From Clostridia bacterium (GTDB lineage Bacteria; Bacillota; Clostridia; Christensenellales; CAG-138), in the NCBI GenBank assembly GCA_017395105.1, contig JAFPWD010000001.1:22909-86908 (forward strand): 64,000 nt of DNA, given 5' to 3'. This document shows positions 33,444 to 42,234 of this stretch, in pieces. How positions within the stretch are numbered: the stretch's first letter is position 1; every line of letters begins with the position of its first letter. The notes below the pieces were generated by a model. The model was not told the DNA's origin. It saw nothing but the letters and a program-made list of their open reading frames with translations, and did no database searches. A program made the translations under genes and the position numbers.

Positions 33444-36400
33444 ATGAAGAAATTTTTTGCAATGGTAGTTGCGGTAGCGATGGTTCTTTCCCTCGCTCTT
33501 CCCGCATTCGCCATGACGCAAACCTTGCCCCACGGCGATGAGGGCAAGCCCGGTGCTACCCCTGCCGACGCGGTCGTCTTCTCTGCTGAAGCGCCCGAAA
33601 ATGTTGAAGCAGGCGAAACCTTTGACGCTGTAGTCAGTGTCAACGGCAGCTACGAGGCCCACGGCCTGAATCTGCAGTTCAACTACGACCCCGAGGTGTT
33701 TGAAGTAGTCAGCACCACCAACGGTCCCGTTATGGCTCAGATCCAGAGCCTCGGCGGCTTTGGTCTTCTCGACTACACCACCGTTCCCGGCTCCGTGCGC
33801 TACGGCGTTATGATGCCCACGAACGGCTTCACCGAGCAGGGTGTCATCTTCACCGTCACCTTCCGCGTTCTTGCAGGCGCGGCCGACGGCAACTATGACC
33901 TTGAGGTTCTTGTTCTCGAGTTCTTCAACATGCCCATCGGCGGCAGCAACACTCCGATCGAGCATACCGATAACGGCGTTACCGTTACCGTAGGCAATCC
34001 CGCTGAGGAAACCCCCACTCCGGCTCCCGCGACCGCGACTCCGGTTCCCGCGACTCCTACCCCGGCTCCCGCAACCGCGACTCCGGCTCCCACCGCGCCT
34101 CCGGCTCCCGGCGTTATTTGGGACTTTGAACAGGATCCCATCGCGCAGGGCTTCACCTTCCGCGATCAGGACGGCGATGGCAACAACTGGTACTGGCACA
34201 TGAATACCGGTATGGGCAACTACAGCGCTCACAGCGGCGATGGTGTTGCTGCATCCGATTCCTATGACAACGACAGCAGCATGGCCCTCACCCCCAACAA
34301 CTGGATGCTCACTCCCGCGTTCACCGGCAGCTCCATCACCTTCTGGATGACTGCGCAGGATCCCAGCTACTCCAATGACTTCGTTGGCGTATATGTATCC
34401 ACCGACGGCGGCAACACCTGGAGCGACGAGCTCTTCGGTCAGATGACTCCCACCGACTATCAGCAGTTCACCGTTGATCTTTCCGCTTATGCCGGTCAGA
34501 CCATCAACGTTGCGTTCCGTCATTACAACTGCTCCGACATGTTCATCGCCGTTATCGATGACATCGAGGTAGCGGGCGGCAGTTCCGATCCCACCGATCC
34601 CACTCCCGTTCCCCCGACCAATCCTCCCACCAATCCTCCCGTAGATCCCACCAACCCGCCGGCAGTCGGCATCATCTGGGACTTCGAGCAGGATCCCGTT
34701 GCTCAGGGCTTCGCATTCCTCGATCAGGACGGCGATGGCAACAACTGGGAATGGATGTATGGCGCTGAGTACAGTGATCACACCCACCACGAGGGTATCG
34801 GCTTCATGGCTTCCGAGTCCTACATCAACAATGTAGGCGCTCTGACTCCCGATAACTGGATGGTAACCCCAGAGTTCTCCGGCACCCAGCTCACCTTCTG
34901 GGCAGCAGGTCAGGATCCCTCCTGGGCAGCTGAGTACCTTGGCGTATTCGTATCCGTCGACGGCGGCAGCACCTGGTCCAACGAGATCTTCGGCTGCACC
35001 CTCACCGGCACCGACACTCAGTACACTGTGAATCTCGCAGCTTATGCGAACGTACGCACCCCCATCAAGGTTGCTATCCGTCATTACAACGTAACCGACA
35101 TGTTCCGTGCGAACGTTGACTACATCGAGGTAAACGGCGGCGGCAGCTCCGAGCCCACCCCGGCTCCTCAGACTCCCACTCCCGCACCCGCAACTCCCAC
35201 CCCCGCTCCCGTAACTCCCGTTCCCGGTGAGCCCGGCGAGGAAGTTCTCCTTGCAGGTTACTACTTCGAGAGCGGCAACGAGGGCTGGATCTTCAACGGT
35301 GTTGACAACACCAACTGGGTACATTCCAGCAACAACCCCGGCGGCTACGACTACGCTTCGTTCGCACACGAGGGCAGCGGCTTCATCATGTCCTACTCCT
35401 TCGTTGACTATGTTGGCGCTTATCAGGCCGACAACTGGGCGATCTCTCCCGCAGTTACCCTTCCCGCAGGCTCCGCGCGCGTAAGCTTCTATGCGACCAA
35501 TGCGAACGTTGAATACCCCGAGGCATTCGATGTTTACATCGGCACCTCCACCGACACCTCCGCAATGACTCTGCTCCAGGCAAACATCACCCCGAACAGC
35601 GGTTATGAAGATCCCTGGACTCATTACGAGATCGACCTTTCCGATTATGTCGGTCAGACCATCTACCTTGCCTTCTACGATCATTGCTATGATATGTACG
35701 AGATCTGGGTAGACCAGGTTGAGTTCTTCGGCGCAGGCAGCGGCGATCAGCCCACCCCCGCACCCGCAACTCCCGTACCCGCAACTCCCACTCCCGAGCC
35801 CATCACCCCCGCTCCCGGTCAGGTAGTGTTCACCGTGGAAGCTCCCGAGTACGTTGAGGCAGGCGAGGAATTCGACGTTATCGTCCGCGTTGAGGGCGAG
35901 TACGAGGCTCATGGTCTCAACCTCCAGCTCAACTACGACAATGCTAACTTCACCGTTCTTGGCACCGCCAACGGCGAGGTCATGGATCAGATGACCGCCC
36001 TCAACGGTTTCGCCCTTCTTGACTACACCACGATCCCCGGCTCCATCCGCCTCGGCGTTATGATGCCCACCGATCCCTTCACCGCGAACGGCATCATCTT
36101 CACCGCAACCTTCAAGGCGAGTGAGTCCATCGCAGACGGTCAGTATGCCTTCGTTCCCGCTGTTGAGGAGTTCATCAACTTCCCGCTCGGCGGCGAGAAT
36201 ACCCCGATCGACAACATCGCTTACCCCGCTTACGTAACCGTTGGCGAGGTTGTAGAGCCCACCGAGCCTCCGGTAGAGCCCACCCAAGAACCCGTTGAGC
36301 CCACCGATGAGCCCACCAACATGGCGAGCTTCACCGTGGATCACGTAGAAGCGGTTCCCGGCGCACTGGTTCCCGTCACCGTACACGTTGAGGGCGACTA

Positions 36401-36974
36401 CCTTGCCCACGGCCTGACCTTCTGGCTCGACTACGATGCCGAGAAGCTCACCGTTGAGAGTGTTGAGAACGGCGACCTCATGAACGAGGTTCTTGACCTT
36501 GAAGGCTTCAACGTTCTCGATTATGAGACCATCGAAGGCTCCATCCGCTTCGCGGCCGTTGCTCCCATCCCCGAGCAGCCCTTCTCCACCGAAGGCACCG
36601 TATTCACCGTTTACTTCCGCGTTTCCGAGGAAGCGCAGGTTGGCGATGTTTATGAGCTCGTTGCCAACGTGACCGAGCTGGTCTACATGCCCGACTCCGA
36701 AGAGATCGCCGTTGATTGGGAATCCGAGGACGGCAGCATCACCATCATTGACGGCGAGCCCGTAGAGCCCACCGATGAGCCCGTAGAGCCCACCGACGAG
36801 CCCGTAGAGCCCACCGATGTTCCCGTAGAGCCCACCGAGGTTCCCGGCGAGCCCACTCCCGAGCCCACCACTCCGCCCGCACCTCCCACCGGTACCATCG
36901 CTATGGTCGGTGCAGGTATCGCGGCTGTAGTTGCAGGCGCAGGCATCGTGCTCTTCAGGAAGAAGGAAGACTAA
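33444..36974 (+). CDS. Cell-wall-type scaffoldin with three cohesins and three adhesin domains
   Basis: 1176 residues from the ATG at 33444. Order: signal peptide (1-23, LPAFA); cohesin 1 (about 42-186, YEAHGLNLQFNYDPEVFEV); Pro/Thr linker; three choice-of-anchor J/cleaved-adhesin domains (about 224-380, 409-567, 602-765) with Pro/Thr linkers; cohesin 2 (about 793-933, very like cohesin 1); cohesin 3 (about 960-1103, more divergent); an acidic EPTDEPV-type repeat linker; then PPTGT, a 20-residue hydrophobic helix and a RKKED tail (1147-1176). The end looks like a sortase signal with PPTGT in place of LPxTG, so it is probably wall-linked; simple membrane anchoring is the alternative. Cohesins bind dockerins in a Ca2+-dependent way, and four dockerin proteins are encoded nearby. 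No cellulose-binding module or enzyme is present. Confidence 0.88.
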   Translation: MKKFFAMVVAVAMVLSLALPAFAMTQTLPHGDEGKPGATPADAVVFSAEAPENVEAGETFDAVVSVNGSYEAHGLNLQFNYDPEVFEVVSTTNGPVMAQIQSLGGFGLLDYTTVPGSVRYGVMMPTNGFTEQGVIFTVTFRVLAGAADGNYDLEVLVLEFFNMPIGGSNTPIEHTDNGVTVTVGNPAEETPTPAPATATPVPATPTPAPATATPAPTAPPAPGVIWDFEQDPIAQGFTFRDQDGDGNNWYWHMNTGMGNYSAHSGDGVAASDSYDNDSSMALTPNNWMLTPAFTGSSITFWMTAQDPSYSNDFVGVYVSTDGGNTWSDELFGQMTPTDYQQFTVDLSAYAGQTINVAFRHYNCSDMFIAVIDDIEVAGGSSDPTDPTPVPPTNPPTNPPVDPTNPPAVGIIWDFEQDPVAQGFAFLDQDGDGNNWEWMYGAEYSDHTHHEGIGFMASESYINNVGALTPDNWMVTPEFSGTQLTFWAAGQDPSWAAEYLGVFVSVDGGSTWSNEIFGCTLTGTDTQYTVNLAAYANVRTPIKVAIRHYNVTDMFRANVDYIEVNGGGSSEPTPAPQTPTPAPATPTPAPVTPVPGEPGEEVLLAGYYFESGNEGWIFNGVDNTNWVHSSNNPGGYDYASFAHEGSGFIMSYSFVDYVGAYQADNWAISPAVTLPAGSARVSFYATNANVEYPEAFDVYIGTSTDTSAMTLLQANITPNSGYEDPWTHYEIDLSDYVGQTIYLAFYDHCYDMYEIWVDQVEFFGAGSGDQPTPAPATPVPATPTPEPITPAPGQVVFTVEAPEYVEAGEEFDVIVRVEGEYEAHGLNLQLNYDNANFTVLGTANGEVMDQMTALNGFALLDYTTIPGSIRLGVMMPTDPFTANGIIFTATFKASESIADGQYAFVPAVEEFINFPLGGENTPIDNIAYPAYVTVGEVVEPTEPPVEPTQEPVEPTDEPTNMASFTVDHVEAVPGALVPVTVHVEGDYLAHGLTFWLDYDAEKLTVESVENGDLMNEVLDLEGFNVLDYETIEGSIRFAAVAPIPEQPFSTEGTVFTVYFRVSEEAQVGDVYELVANVTELVYMPDSEEIAVDWESEDGSITIIDGEPVEPTDEPVEPTDEPVEPTDVPVEPTEVPGEPTPEPTTPPAPPTGTIAMVGAGIAAVVAGAGIVLFRKKED
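36765..36840 (+). repeat. 21-bp tandem repeats in the scaffoldin stalk
   Basis: Three to four copies of the unit GAGCCCGTAGAGCCCACCGA(T/C) encode EPVEPTD. They form the acidic stalk before the anchor. Confidence 0.8.
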
Positions 36975-37005
36975 TCAAACCCGCTCTTAACTGAGCGAAG
37001 CAGTT

Positions 37006-37033
37006 GAGGAGGATCCCAACCGGGATCCTCCTC
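37006..37033. terminator. Hairpin after the scaffoldin gene
   Basis: GAGGAGGATCCC (37006-37017) pairs perfectly with GGGATCCTCCTC (37022-37033) around AACC. There is no U-run; a weaker AACTG/CAGTT hairpin lies just before it. Confidence 0.65.
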
Positions 37034-37052
37034 ATTATGTTGCATAATATAT

Positions 37053-37081
37053 TTGAAATTAGCGAATCGGCATAGTATAAT
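37053..37081 (+). promoter_or_regulatory. Promoter of the 37088 gene
   Basis: TTGAAA (37053-37058), a 17-nt spacer and TATAAT (37076-37081). The predicted start coincides with the GTG at 37088. Confidence 0.7.
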
Positions 37082-37087
37082 ATAGTA

Positions 37088-37801
37088 GTGATTACGAACA
37101 TATATTTAGAGGAAGTTATAAGCTCGAGAACTGAGGCTGAGCGCGGAGAAGTGGATCTGCTCGATCCGCATTCTTTTCTGCCCATAATACTTGCTTCGGC
37201 CGCCGACCTCGCATCATTGATGTTAAAAGAGAGCGGAGATGGCGCGGCGATATCCGTGCATTCTACTCTCGCCGCCGTGAAGCTGCGTTTTCCCGCAGGC
37301 TTTTCCTGCACAAAAGAGCAATGCGGCGCTCAGCTTGAGCTTCTTAACGATAGTGCCGCAGGCCGCTGCGGCAATAGCGTTTTCGCTGCTCTGCATTTGG
37401 TAAAGCAAACGCTTATTCTGGAAGTTGACGATGGATTCATGCTTGCTTTCGCCGAGAAGGCTGCGCGATGCTACAGGCATTCTCTTGTCGAATCGGTGGC
37501 TGTGCCAAAGGGCGGCGCCGCTGCCGACAGCGAGGCTTCAGCCTATGCACGTTCGCGCCTGTATGCCAATTCGAAAACGGCAGCATGCGCACATAAGCCC
37601 GAGGCAAGGAACGCTCTGTTTCGTTGCCTGTGCCTGTTTTCGGCGGAGATGGTCGCTCTTACAGATGCGCATTCCTCTGCTGTTCGCGCCGCGCTCGATG
37701 CCTGCAGCTCGGGCGCACTTGGAAGTGTTGATTCCGCGGCAATGGCTGCCGCGCTTCTATATGCGGAGACTCCGCAAAAGATCAAAGAAATAAAGGAGTA
37801 A
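37088..37801 (+). CDS. Unknown cytoplasmic protein, possibly leaderless
   Basis: 237 residues with no signal peptide, membrane helix or motif that could be named. The composition is rich in Ala, Ser and Cys (11 cysteines). The GTG at 37088 falls exactly where the promoter predicts the first transcribed base, and no ribosome site precedes it. The mRNA may therefore be leaderless, or the true start lies further in. The metallo-hydrolase gene starts 5 nt after its stop, so the two should be co-transcribed. Confidence 0.5.
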   Translation: MITNIYLEEVISSRTEAERGEVDLLDPHSFLPIILASAADLASLMLKESGDGAAISVHSTLAAVKLRFPAGFSCTKEQCGAQLELLNDSAAGRCGNSVFAALHLVKQTLILEVDDGFMLAFAEKAARCYRHSLVESVAVPKGGAAADSEASAYARSRLYANSKTAACAHKPEARNALFRCLCLFSAEMVALTDAHSSAVRAALDACSSGALGSVDSAAMAAALLYAETPQKIKEIKE

Positions 37802-37806
37802 AATTT

Positions 37807-38484
37807 ATGCTGATAAGATGGTATGGACATTCATGTTTTCTGTTTACCGATTCCAACGGCACCACTGTGCTGACTGACCCATACGATTCCTACATTGGCT
37901 ATGAGCTGCCCCAGATCTATGCCAATGCGGTCACCATCAGCCACGATCACAACGACCACAACAATATCAGCGTTGTGAAAAGCAATACCACCATTATGCG
38001 CACCCCAGGCGAATATGAGATAGGCGGAGTGCGTATCATCGGCGTGGAGACCGATCACGACCGTTGCGGCGGAACGCTTCGCGGAAAGAACATCATGTTT
38101 GTGTACGAGATGGACGGCATGCGCATCCTGCATTGCGGCGATCTCGGCGCGATCCCGAGCGAGGAAGTTATTAAAAAGGTCGGCCATATAGACGTTATGC
38201 TCGTTCCAATCGGTGCGATCTACACGATCGACGATTTTGAGGCGCGCGAGCTTGCTAATATCTTCCGGCCGAAGATCGTTATTCCCATGCACTATAAAAC
38301 GCCTAAGCTCAAAATCGAGCTCTGCACCCTTGCGCCTTTCGTGGATGCCGCCAAGGATTGCCGCATCCACTACCTCAATCAGTGCGATGCTTCCGTGCAG
38401 CTCACCACCCTTGGCGAGGATCGCGTTATTATCCTGCGCCCGTTCGATGCGGAGCGTGACGAAGCTAAAGCACCTGTTGCTTAA
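37807..38484 (+). CDS. Metallo-beta-lactamase-fold hydrolase (UlaG-like)
   Basis: 225 residues. The start MLIRWYGHSCFLF, the metal-binding HDHNDH (His46, His48, Asp50, His51), GGVRIIGVETDHD, the GDLG motif and the late PMHYKTP histidine are typical of the UlaG/UPF0173 branch of the MBL superfamily. The active site appears complete for two metals. The substrate is unknown. AAGGAG lies upstream; it forms a unit with 37088-37801 and ends at the terminator 38507-38540. Confidence 0.8.
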   Translation: MLIRWYGHSCFLFTDSNGTTVLTDPYDSYIGYELPQIYANAVTISHDHNDHNNISVVKSNTTIMRTPGEYEIGGVRIIGVETDHDRCGGTLRGKNIMFVYEMDGMRILHCGDLGAIPSEEVIKKVGHIDVMLVPIGAIYTIDDFEARELANIFRPKIVIPMHYKTPKLKIELCTLAPFVDAAKDCRIHYLNQCDASVQLTTLGEDRVIILRPFDAERDEAKAPVA

Positions 38485-38506
38485 TATAATAGAAGTCTTT
38501 TTATGG

Positions 38507-38540
38507 AAAACGGGGCCCGATCGCAGTCGAGCCCCGTTTT
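38507..38540. terminator. Bidirectional terminator between convergent genes
   Basis: AACGGGGC (38509-38516) pairs with GCCCCGTT (38531-38538), with A's before and T's after. It separates the MBL gene from the convergent GNAT gene. Confidence 0.75.
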
Positions 38541-38579
38541 GACTTATTGTTGAACCTGTTTTCGTTTTATGCGAACTCC

Positions 38580-39431
38580 TTACAGTTTCGCCTTGTAGCA
38601 AACGTATTTGCCCACCAAGCGGAAGCCTGCGGCAATGGCATCCGGCTGCTCCCGATCCTCGCAGAAGAAGACCATGTGCTTCGCGCCATGCTTTTTATCG
38701 TAATTGAGCGCGGAGGCGAGCAGAAGGCGGAACATTTCACCGCTGTAAACTCCGCCCTCGAAATCTATTCCGAATATTTCGGAGAGCTCAGGGAAGGAGC
38801 GGAAATACACCGCGCCGAGCGCCTTCCCGCCCTCGACATAAGCAAAGATCTTCCAATCGTCGAGCTTTGCAAGGATACGCTTCGCCGTCCAGTACATATA
38901 GTCCTCGTCCTGCGTGTGGAGCGTGGCGAAAAGTAGATAGTTTTCGCGGGTTATCTCAATAACGTGCTCATCCTCGGGGCGAAGCTCATAGTTTTCATAA
39001 TCCAGCGCGTTGTTACAGCTTTCCTCGATCCGCTCAAAGCCGAGCGATTCAAGCTCGGAAACGGCCTCGGAATTCTCTTCGGGGAAGCCGAGATGCAGAT
39101 CGAAGCCGGGGAACCTTTCGCGTGCAAAGGCGATGAATTCATGGAGCGCCTCGCGGGTGCCGCTTTCGATGTTGAATGCGGCCGTTTGCATATACTTTTC
39201 CTCGGGCTCCGTGAAATAGCGTATCCAGCCGCAAACTTTGCCGTCCCGCTCGTAAAGCAGGATGCCGTCGCGCTCGTCGGCAAGCGCCCGCTTCGAGGCC
39301 TCGATGAAATCAGCCTTGGTCTTGATGCCGTCAGTATAGGTCGGGTAGTCGGAGCGAGTAGGGTCGAGCGCAAGCTCGTATGCAAAGTCGATATACCGAT
39401 CGAATTCATTTTCATTCAGTGATCTGAGCAT
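38580..39431 (-). CDS. Tandem GNAT-fold acetyltransferase-like protein
   Basis: 283 residues from the ATG at 39431, which has AGAGG 7 nt upstream. An in-frame GTG at 39458 overlaps the previous stop but has no site. The N-terminal half (ILLYERDGKVCGWIRYF, FPEENSEAVSELESLGFERI) looks like one GNAT domain and the C-terminal half (FAYVEGGKALGAVYFR, ending IAAGFRLVGKYVCYKAKL) like a second. The substrate is unknown. It shares a transcript with the XRE membrane protein upstream. Confidence 0.65.
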   Translation of the reverse strand: MLRSLNENEFDRYIDFAYELALDPTRSDYPTYTDGIKTKADFIEASKRALADERDGILLYERDGKVCGWIRYFTEPEEKYMQTAAFNIESGTREALHEFIAFARERFPGFDLHLGFPEENSEAVSELESLGFERIEESCNNALDYENYELRPEDEHVIEITRENYLLFATLHTQDEDYMYWTAKRILAKLDDWKIFAYVEGGKALGAVYFRSFPELSEIFGIDFEGGVYSGEMFRLLLASALNYDKKHGAKHMVFFCEDREQPDAIAAGFRLVGKYVCYKAKL

Positions 39432-39454
39432 GTTTATACCTCTGTTTTTTAATT

Positions 39455-40156
39455 TCACTCATTTTTTGTTTTTGCTGCGGATTCGTCGCCGTCGATCGGT
39501 TCATCGACAGCTTCTGAGAGGTCTGCGAGGTGCATTTTCCGCTTCTTCGGTGCGATGCCTGCGAACAGCTCGGTGTTTTCAAGCAGATACCAAAGCACGA
39601 TAAGAAGCTGCAATATGCCGGCCACCACATATATAAGGAACATATTCTCGATGCGGAATATCACGTGCAGCGCCATCGCCGTGCTCCAAACTATGCCGCT
39701 GATGCAGATGAAGCGCAAAAGCTTTGGATGCCAAAGCGAGGTGAACACCGTTGCCACGATGAATGTCACGGGAACAGCAACGATGAACGCAAGCCACGCG
39801 CCCGAAAGCTGCGGTGCGGCAACGCGCAGAAAGAAGTATGCCACGGTTGCAACGAGCCAAACGAGCCCCAGCGACATCAGCGTTATGATATTGCGCTTGA
39901 CCTGCGGCTGGGCGCAGCGGCGCTTTGGCTGCTTCTCGCTGATAAGGTCGTTTACCGTAACGGCGAAGATATCGGAAAGCATCACCAAAACGTAGATATC
40001 GGGCACGCCCTCGCCGCGCTCCCATTTGGAAACGGACTTGCCCGAGTAATGGATCATCTCGGCAAGCTCATCCTGCGTGAGATTGCATTGCTTGCGGTAG
40101 CAGGCTATGTTTGCGGCGAGTGTTTGCCGCAGTTTTTCATCATCTCGAACGATCAT
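39455..40156 (-). CDS. XRE-family HTH protein with membrane domain
   Basis: 233 residues from the ATG at 40156. The HTH (about residues 16-70: LTQDELAEMIHYSGKSVSKW, then IYVLVMLSDIFAVTVNDLI) is followed by four hydrophobic segments (about 85-200) and an acidic tail. It resembles the larger XRE-membrane protein at 5902. The promoter at 40163-40191 predicts a transcription start at or within a few bases of the ATG, so the message is leaderless or nearly so. It overlaps the GNAT gene region by only a few bases. Confidence 0.7.
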   Translation of the reverse strand: MIVRDDEKLRQTLAANIACYRKQCNLTQDELAEMIHYSGKSVSKWERGEGVPDIYVLVMLSDIFAVTVNDLISEKQPKRRCAQPQVKRNIITLMSLGLVWLVATVAYFFLRVAAPQLSGAWLAFIVAVPVTFIVATVFTSLWHPKLLRFICISGIVWSTAMALHVIFRIENMFLIYVVAGILQLLIVLWYLLENTELFAGIAPKKRKMHLADLSEAVDEPIDGDESAAKTKNE

Positions 40157-40162
40157 ACACCT

Positions 40163-40191
40163 ATTGTACCTTAAGCGGCGGTTTTTTTCAA
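40163..40191 (-). promoter_or_regulatory. Promoter of the XRE-GNAT operon
   Basis: On the minus strand, TTGAAA (40191-40186), a 17-nt spacer and TACAAT (40168-40163). Confidence 0.7.
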
Positions 40192-40521
40192 GTAGGCAGA
40201 ATATAGTACAGCAAATTATTTGAAAATATGTATTTTTAGCAGCTCTACTCACAGTAGAATCGGCTTTTTGGAGCTCTACTCGGCCGAAGCCGAGCGGTAG
40301 AGAAGCAAATTGAAGCGGTAGGGTGCAATTTGCGCAGCTTTGTGGTAAAAAAGGATGTGAGCGGCGAAGGGTTCGCTGCGATGGGCTTTCGGAGCAGCCG
40401 AGTTTTGCGGCTCCGAAGAATGGCGCTGCCCGCTGCGGCCGCGCTCAAGCCGCTCGTTCTTGATGATACCGCCGTGCCGTTTGCGGGCGGAGGCGATCAT
40501 AATAAGAAGGGAGAGAATAAA
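40192..40521. other. Intergenic region with a strong hairpin
   Basis: About 330 bases between divergent genes. CTCTAC-T-CGGC and GCCG-AGCG-GTAGAG (about 40274-40302) form an imperfect hairpin with a CGAA loop, and GCTCTACTC occurs twice (near 40243 and 40272). An open frame runs from 40330 into the next gene but lacks a ribosome site, so it was not used. No promoter could be fixed. Confidence 0.4.
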
Positions 40522-41184
40522 ATGGAGAGAATGACTATGATGCTGCCCGGCGCCGAGGACAGAGCGGGGGAGAGCACCTGCCAAAAGGCGCGAAGGAGCG
40601 GCGCAAAGCTTCTGCGCATACTGACCGTGCCGCCCATACTTGCGCTGTTTTTGGTCACGGCGCTCTATATCGGCATGGGGAAGGCAGCTTTTCGCGCTCC
40701 GATAAGGTATTTTGAAGCCGTATTCACTCTTTGCGTGCTTCCCGTGCTCGCGTATCCGCTCTGCGCGGCCGTGCCGTCGCTGAAGGCGCGGGGAAGAAAA
40801 ACGGAGCGCAGCCTTGCAATAGTGTTTTCATTGCTCGGCTATATAATGGGAACGCTTTTCGCGCTTCTCGGCGGCGGCACACAGCTTGAGTTAGAGCTTT
40901 ACCTTACATATATAATATCGGGTGCGCTGATGGGGCTGTTTTCCTTCGCGTTCAAATTCCGATCGAGTGGGCATGCCTGCGGCGTTTCGGGGCCGTTTGC
41001 CATGCTTTCCTACAAGCTCGGAGCAGCCTGGCTGATCGGCTTTCTGCTGCTCATCCCCGTTTTCAGCTCATCCATACGACTTGGCAGGCACAGGCTCTCG
41101 GAGCTTATCGCGGGAGCGGCTATCTCCGTTGCCGCGCTGTTTGTCGCCGTTCTTATAGTGAAAAGTATAATGCCCGCCGTCTGA
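40522..41184 (+). CDS. PAP2-superfamily membrane protein
   Basis: 220 residues from the ATG at 40522 (GGGAG upstream). About six membrane segments are visible. RSSGHACGVSGP resembles the second PAP2 phosphatase motif (PSGH type), and SSIRLGRHRLSELIAGAAIS resembles the third (SRxxLGRHxxxxxxxG). The first motif (KxxxxxxRP) is not clear. It is probably a lipid-phosphate phosphatase-like protein at the membrane; activity is uncertain. Confidence 0.6.
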   Translation: MERMTMMLPGAEDRAGESTCQKARRSGAKLLRILTVPPILALFLVTALYIGMGKAAFRAPIRYFEAVFTLCVLPVLAYPLCAAVPSLKARGRKTERSLAIVFSLLGYIMGTLFALLGGGTQLELELYLTYIISGALMGLFSFAFKFRSSGHACGVSGPFAMLSYKLGAAWLIGFLLLIPVFSSSIRLGRHRLSELIAGAAISVAALFVAVLIVKSIMPAV

Positions 41185-41230
41185 AAAAGGAAACGTGAAA
41201 GAAAAACCGAAAAGAAAAATGAAAAAGGGA

Positions 41231-41259
41231 TTGCGTTCGAGGCATTTCTGTACTATAAT
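41231..41259 (+). promoter_or_regulatory. Promoter of the 41317 lipoprotein
   Basis: TTGCGT (41231-41236), a 17-nt spacer and TATAAT (41254-41259). Confidence 0.65.
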
Positions 41260-41316
41260 AAAAAGAGGCTTCGCCGAAAAACGCGCGGCGCAGCCGAACC
41301 TTTTAGGGAGGACAAT

Positions 41317-41946
41317 ATGCTTTTCAACAGAAGAACCGAATTCAAACCCTTTATCGCCGCGATACTCGTAATTGCCATGCTCGTTTCCGTTATGATAACG
41401 GTCGGCTGCTCAAAGGATAAGCCCATCAAGGTTCCAGAGGAGCTCAGCCGCGAGGAAGCCGCGCTCTACGTTGCGCTTGCGACCGTTTGCCCCAAGGACG
41501 ACAATAATACCAAAAAGGAGTATCTGACCTTCCGCTTCGAGGGCTGGAGCTTTGAAGAGCTGCCCGAATCAATCAATCAGTATATCGTCGATTACTGCAC
41601 GTCCGGCAAATCCGCGCTCATGCAGTTCGACGATGCAGGTCTTGAACAGATCGGCCTGCTCGTTGTGAACACCGATCCCGAATCCTTCTACGCCGTGGGC
41701 GACAGGGTCTATGCCGAGGGCAAGGGCGCCATCATGACGTTCACGCTCGGAGACACTCAGAACACGGATTCCGACGAGGTGCTCGTTTCTTATAAGAAGT
41801 TCATTTCGGACAGCGATACCAGCGGCTACGACATTGAATTAAAGCGCGTTGGCAGCGCATGGAAGTATGAGAAAACCTCCGGCGCGTGGAACCAGTATCA
41901 GTTCTTCACCCCAGATCCGAATAATTCAAAGGATCCGCAGAAGTGA
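41317..41946 (+). CDS. Putative lipoprotein of unknown function
   Basis: 209 residues. The signal peptide (FIAAILVIAMLVSVMI) ends with lipobox TVGC (Cys31). The mature part has alternating strands and helices, no named motif, and a C-terminal region rich in Asn, Asp and Pro. GGGAGG precedes the ATG. It has its own promoter and a strong downstream terminator (42016-42077). Confidence 0.65.
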   Translation: MLFNRRTEFKPFIAAILVIAMLVSVMITVGCSKDKPIKVPEELSREEAALYVALATVCPKDDNNTKKEYLTFRFEGWSFEELPESINQYIVDYCTSGKSALMQFDDAGLEQIGLLVVNTDPESFYAVGDRVYAEGKGAIMTFTLGDTQNTDSDEVLVSYKKFISDSDTSGYDIELKRVGSAWKYEKTSGAWNQYQFFTPDPNNSKDPQK

Positions 41947-42015
41947 TCCGAAACGGTATATTCACCGTTCAAATCATCGAATTAGCACCGGATTGAGTTA
42001 ATTTAAAAATATATT

Positions 42016-42077
42016 TTCGCCGTTCCGATATGCCTTTTTTGAAGGTTAAATATATCGGAGCGGCGAAACTGTTTTTT
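42016..42077 (+). terminator. Strong terminator after the 41317 lipoprotein
   Basis: TTCGCCG-T-TCCGATAT (42016-42031) pairs with ATATCGGA-G-CGGCGAA (to 42067) and is followed by a run of six T's. Confidence 0.8.
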
Positions 42078-42177
42078 ATGGTATTTTAGGAAAAACAAGA
42101 AAGCAAGGCGTAAATATAATCTGCAGCTCAATTTGGATTAAATGTTACTGAATTGTGGCGAATTATGGCAGAAGGGG

Positions 42178-42206
42178 TTGAAATCGGGGCAAACTCATGA
42201 TAATAT
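42178..42206 (+). promoter_or_regulatory. Promoter of the dockerin peptidase gene
   Basis: TTGAAA (42178-42183), a 17-nt spacer and TAATAT (42201-42206). Confidence 0.6.
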
Positions 42207-42234
42207 AGGCCAAAAATCCGTTAGGAGATACAAA

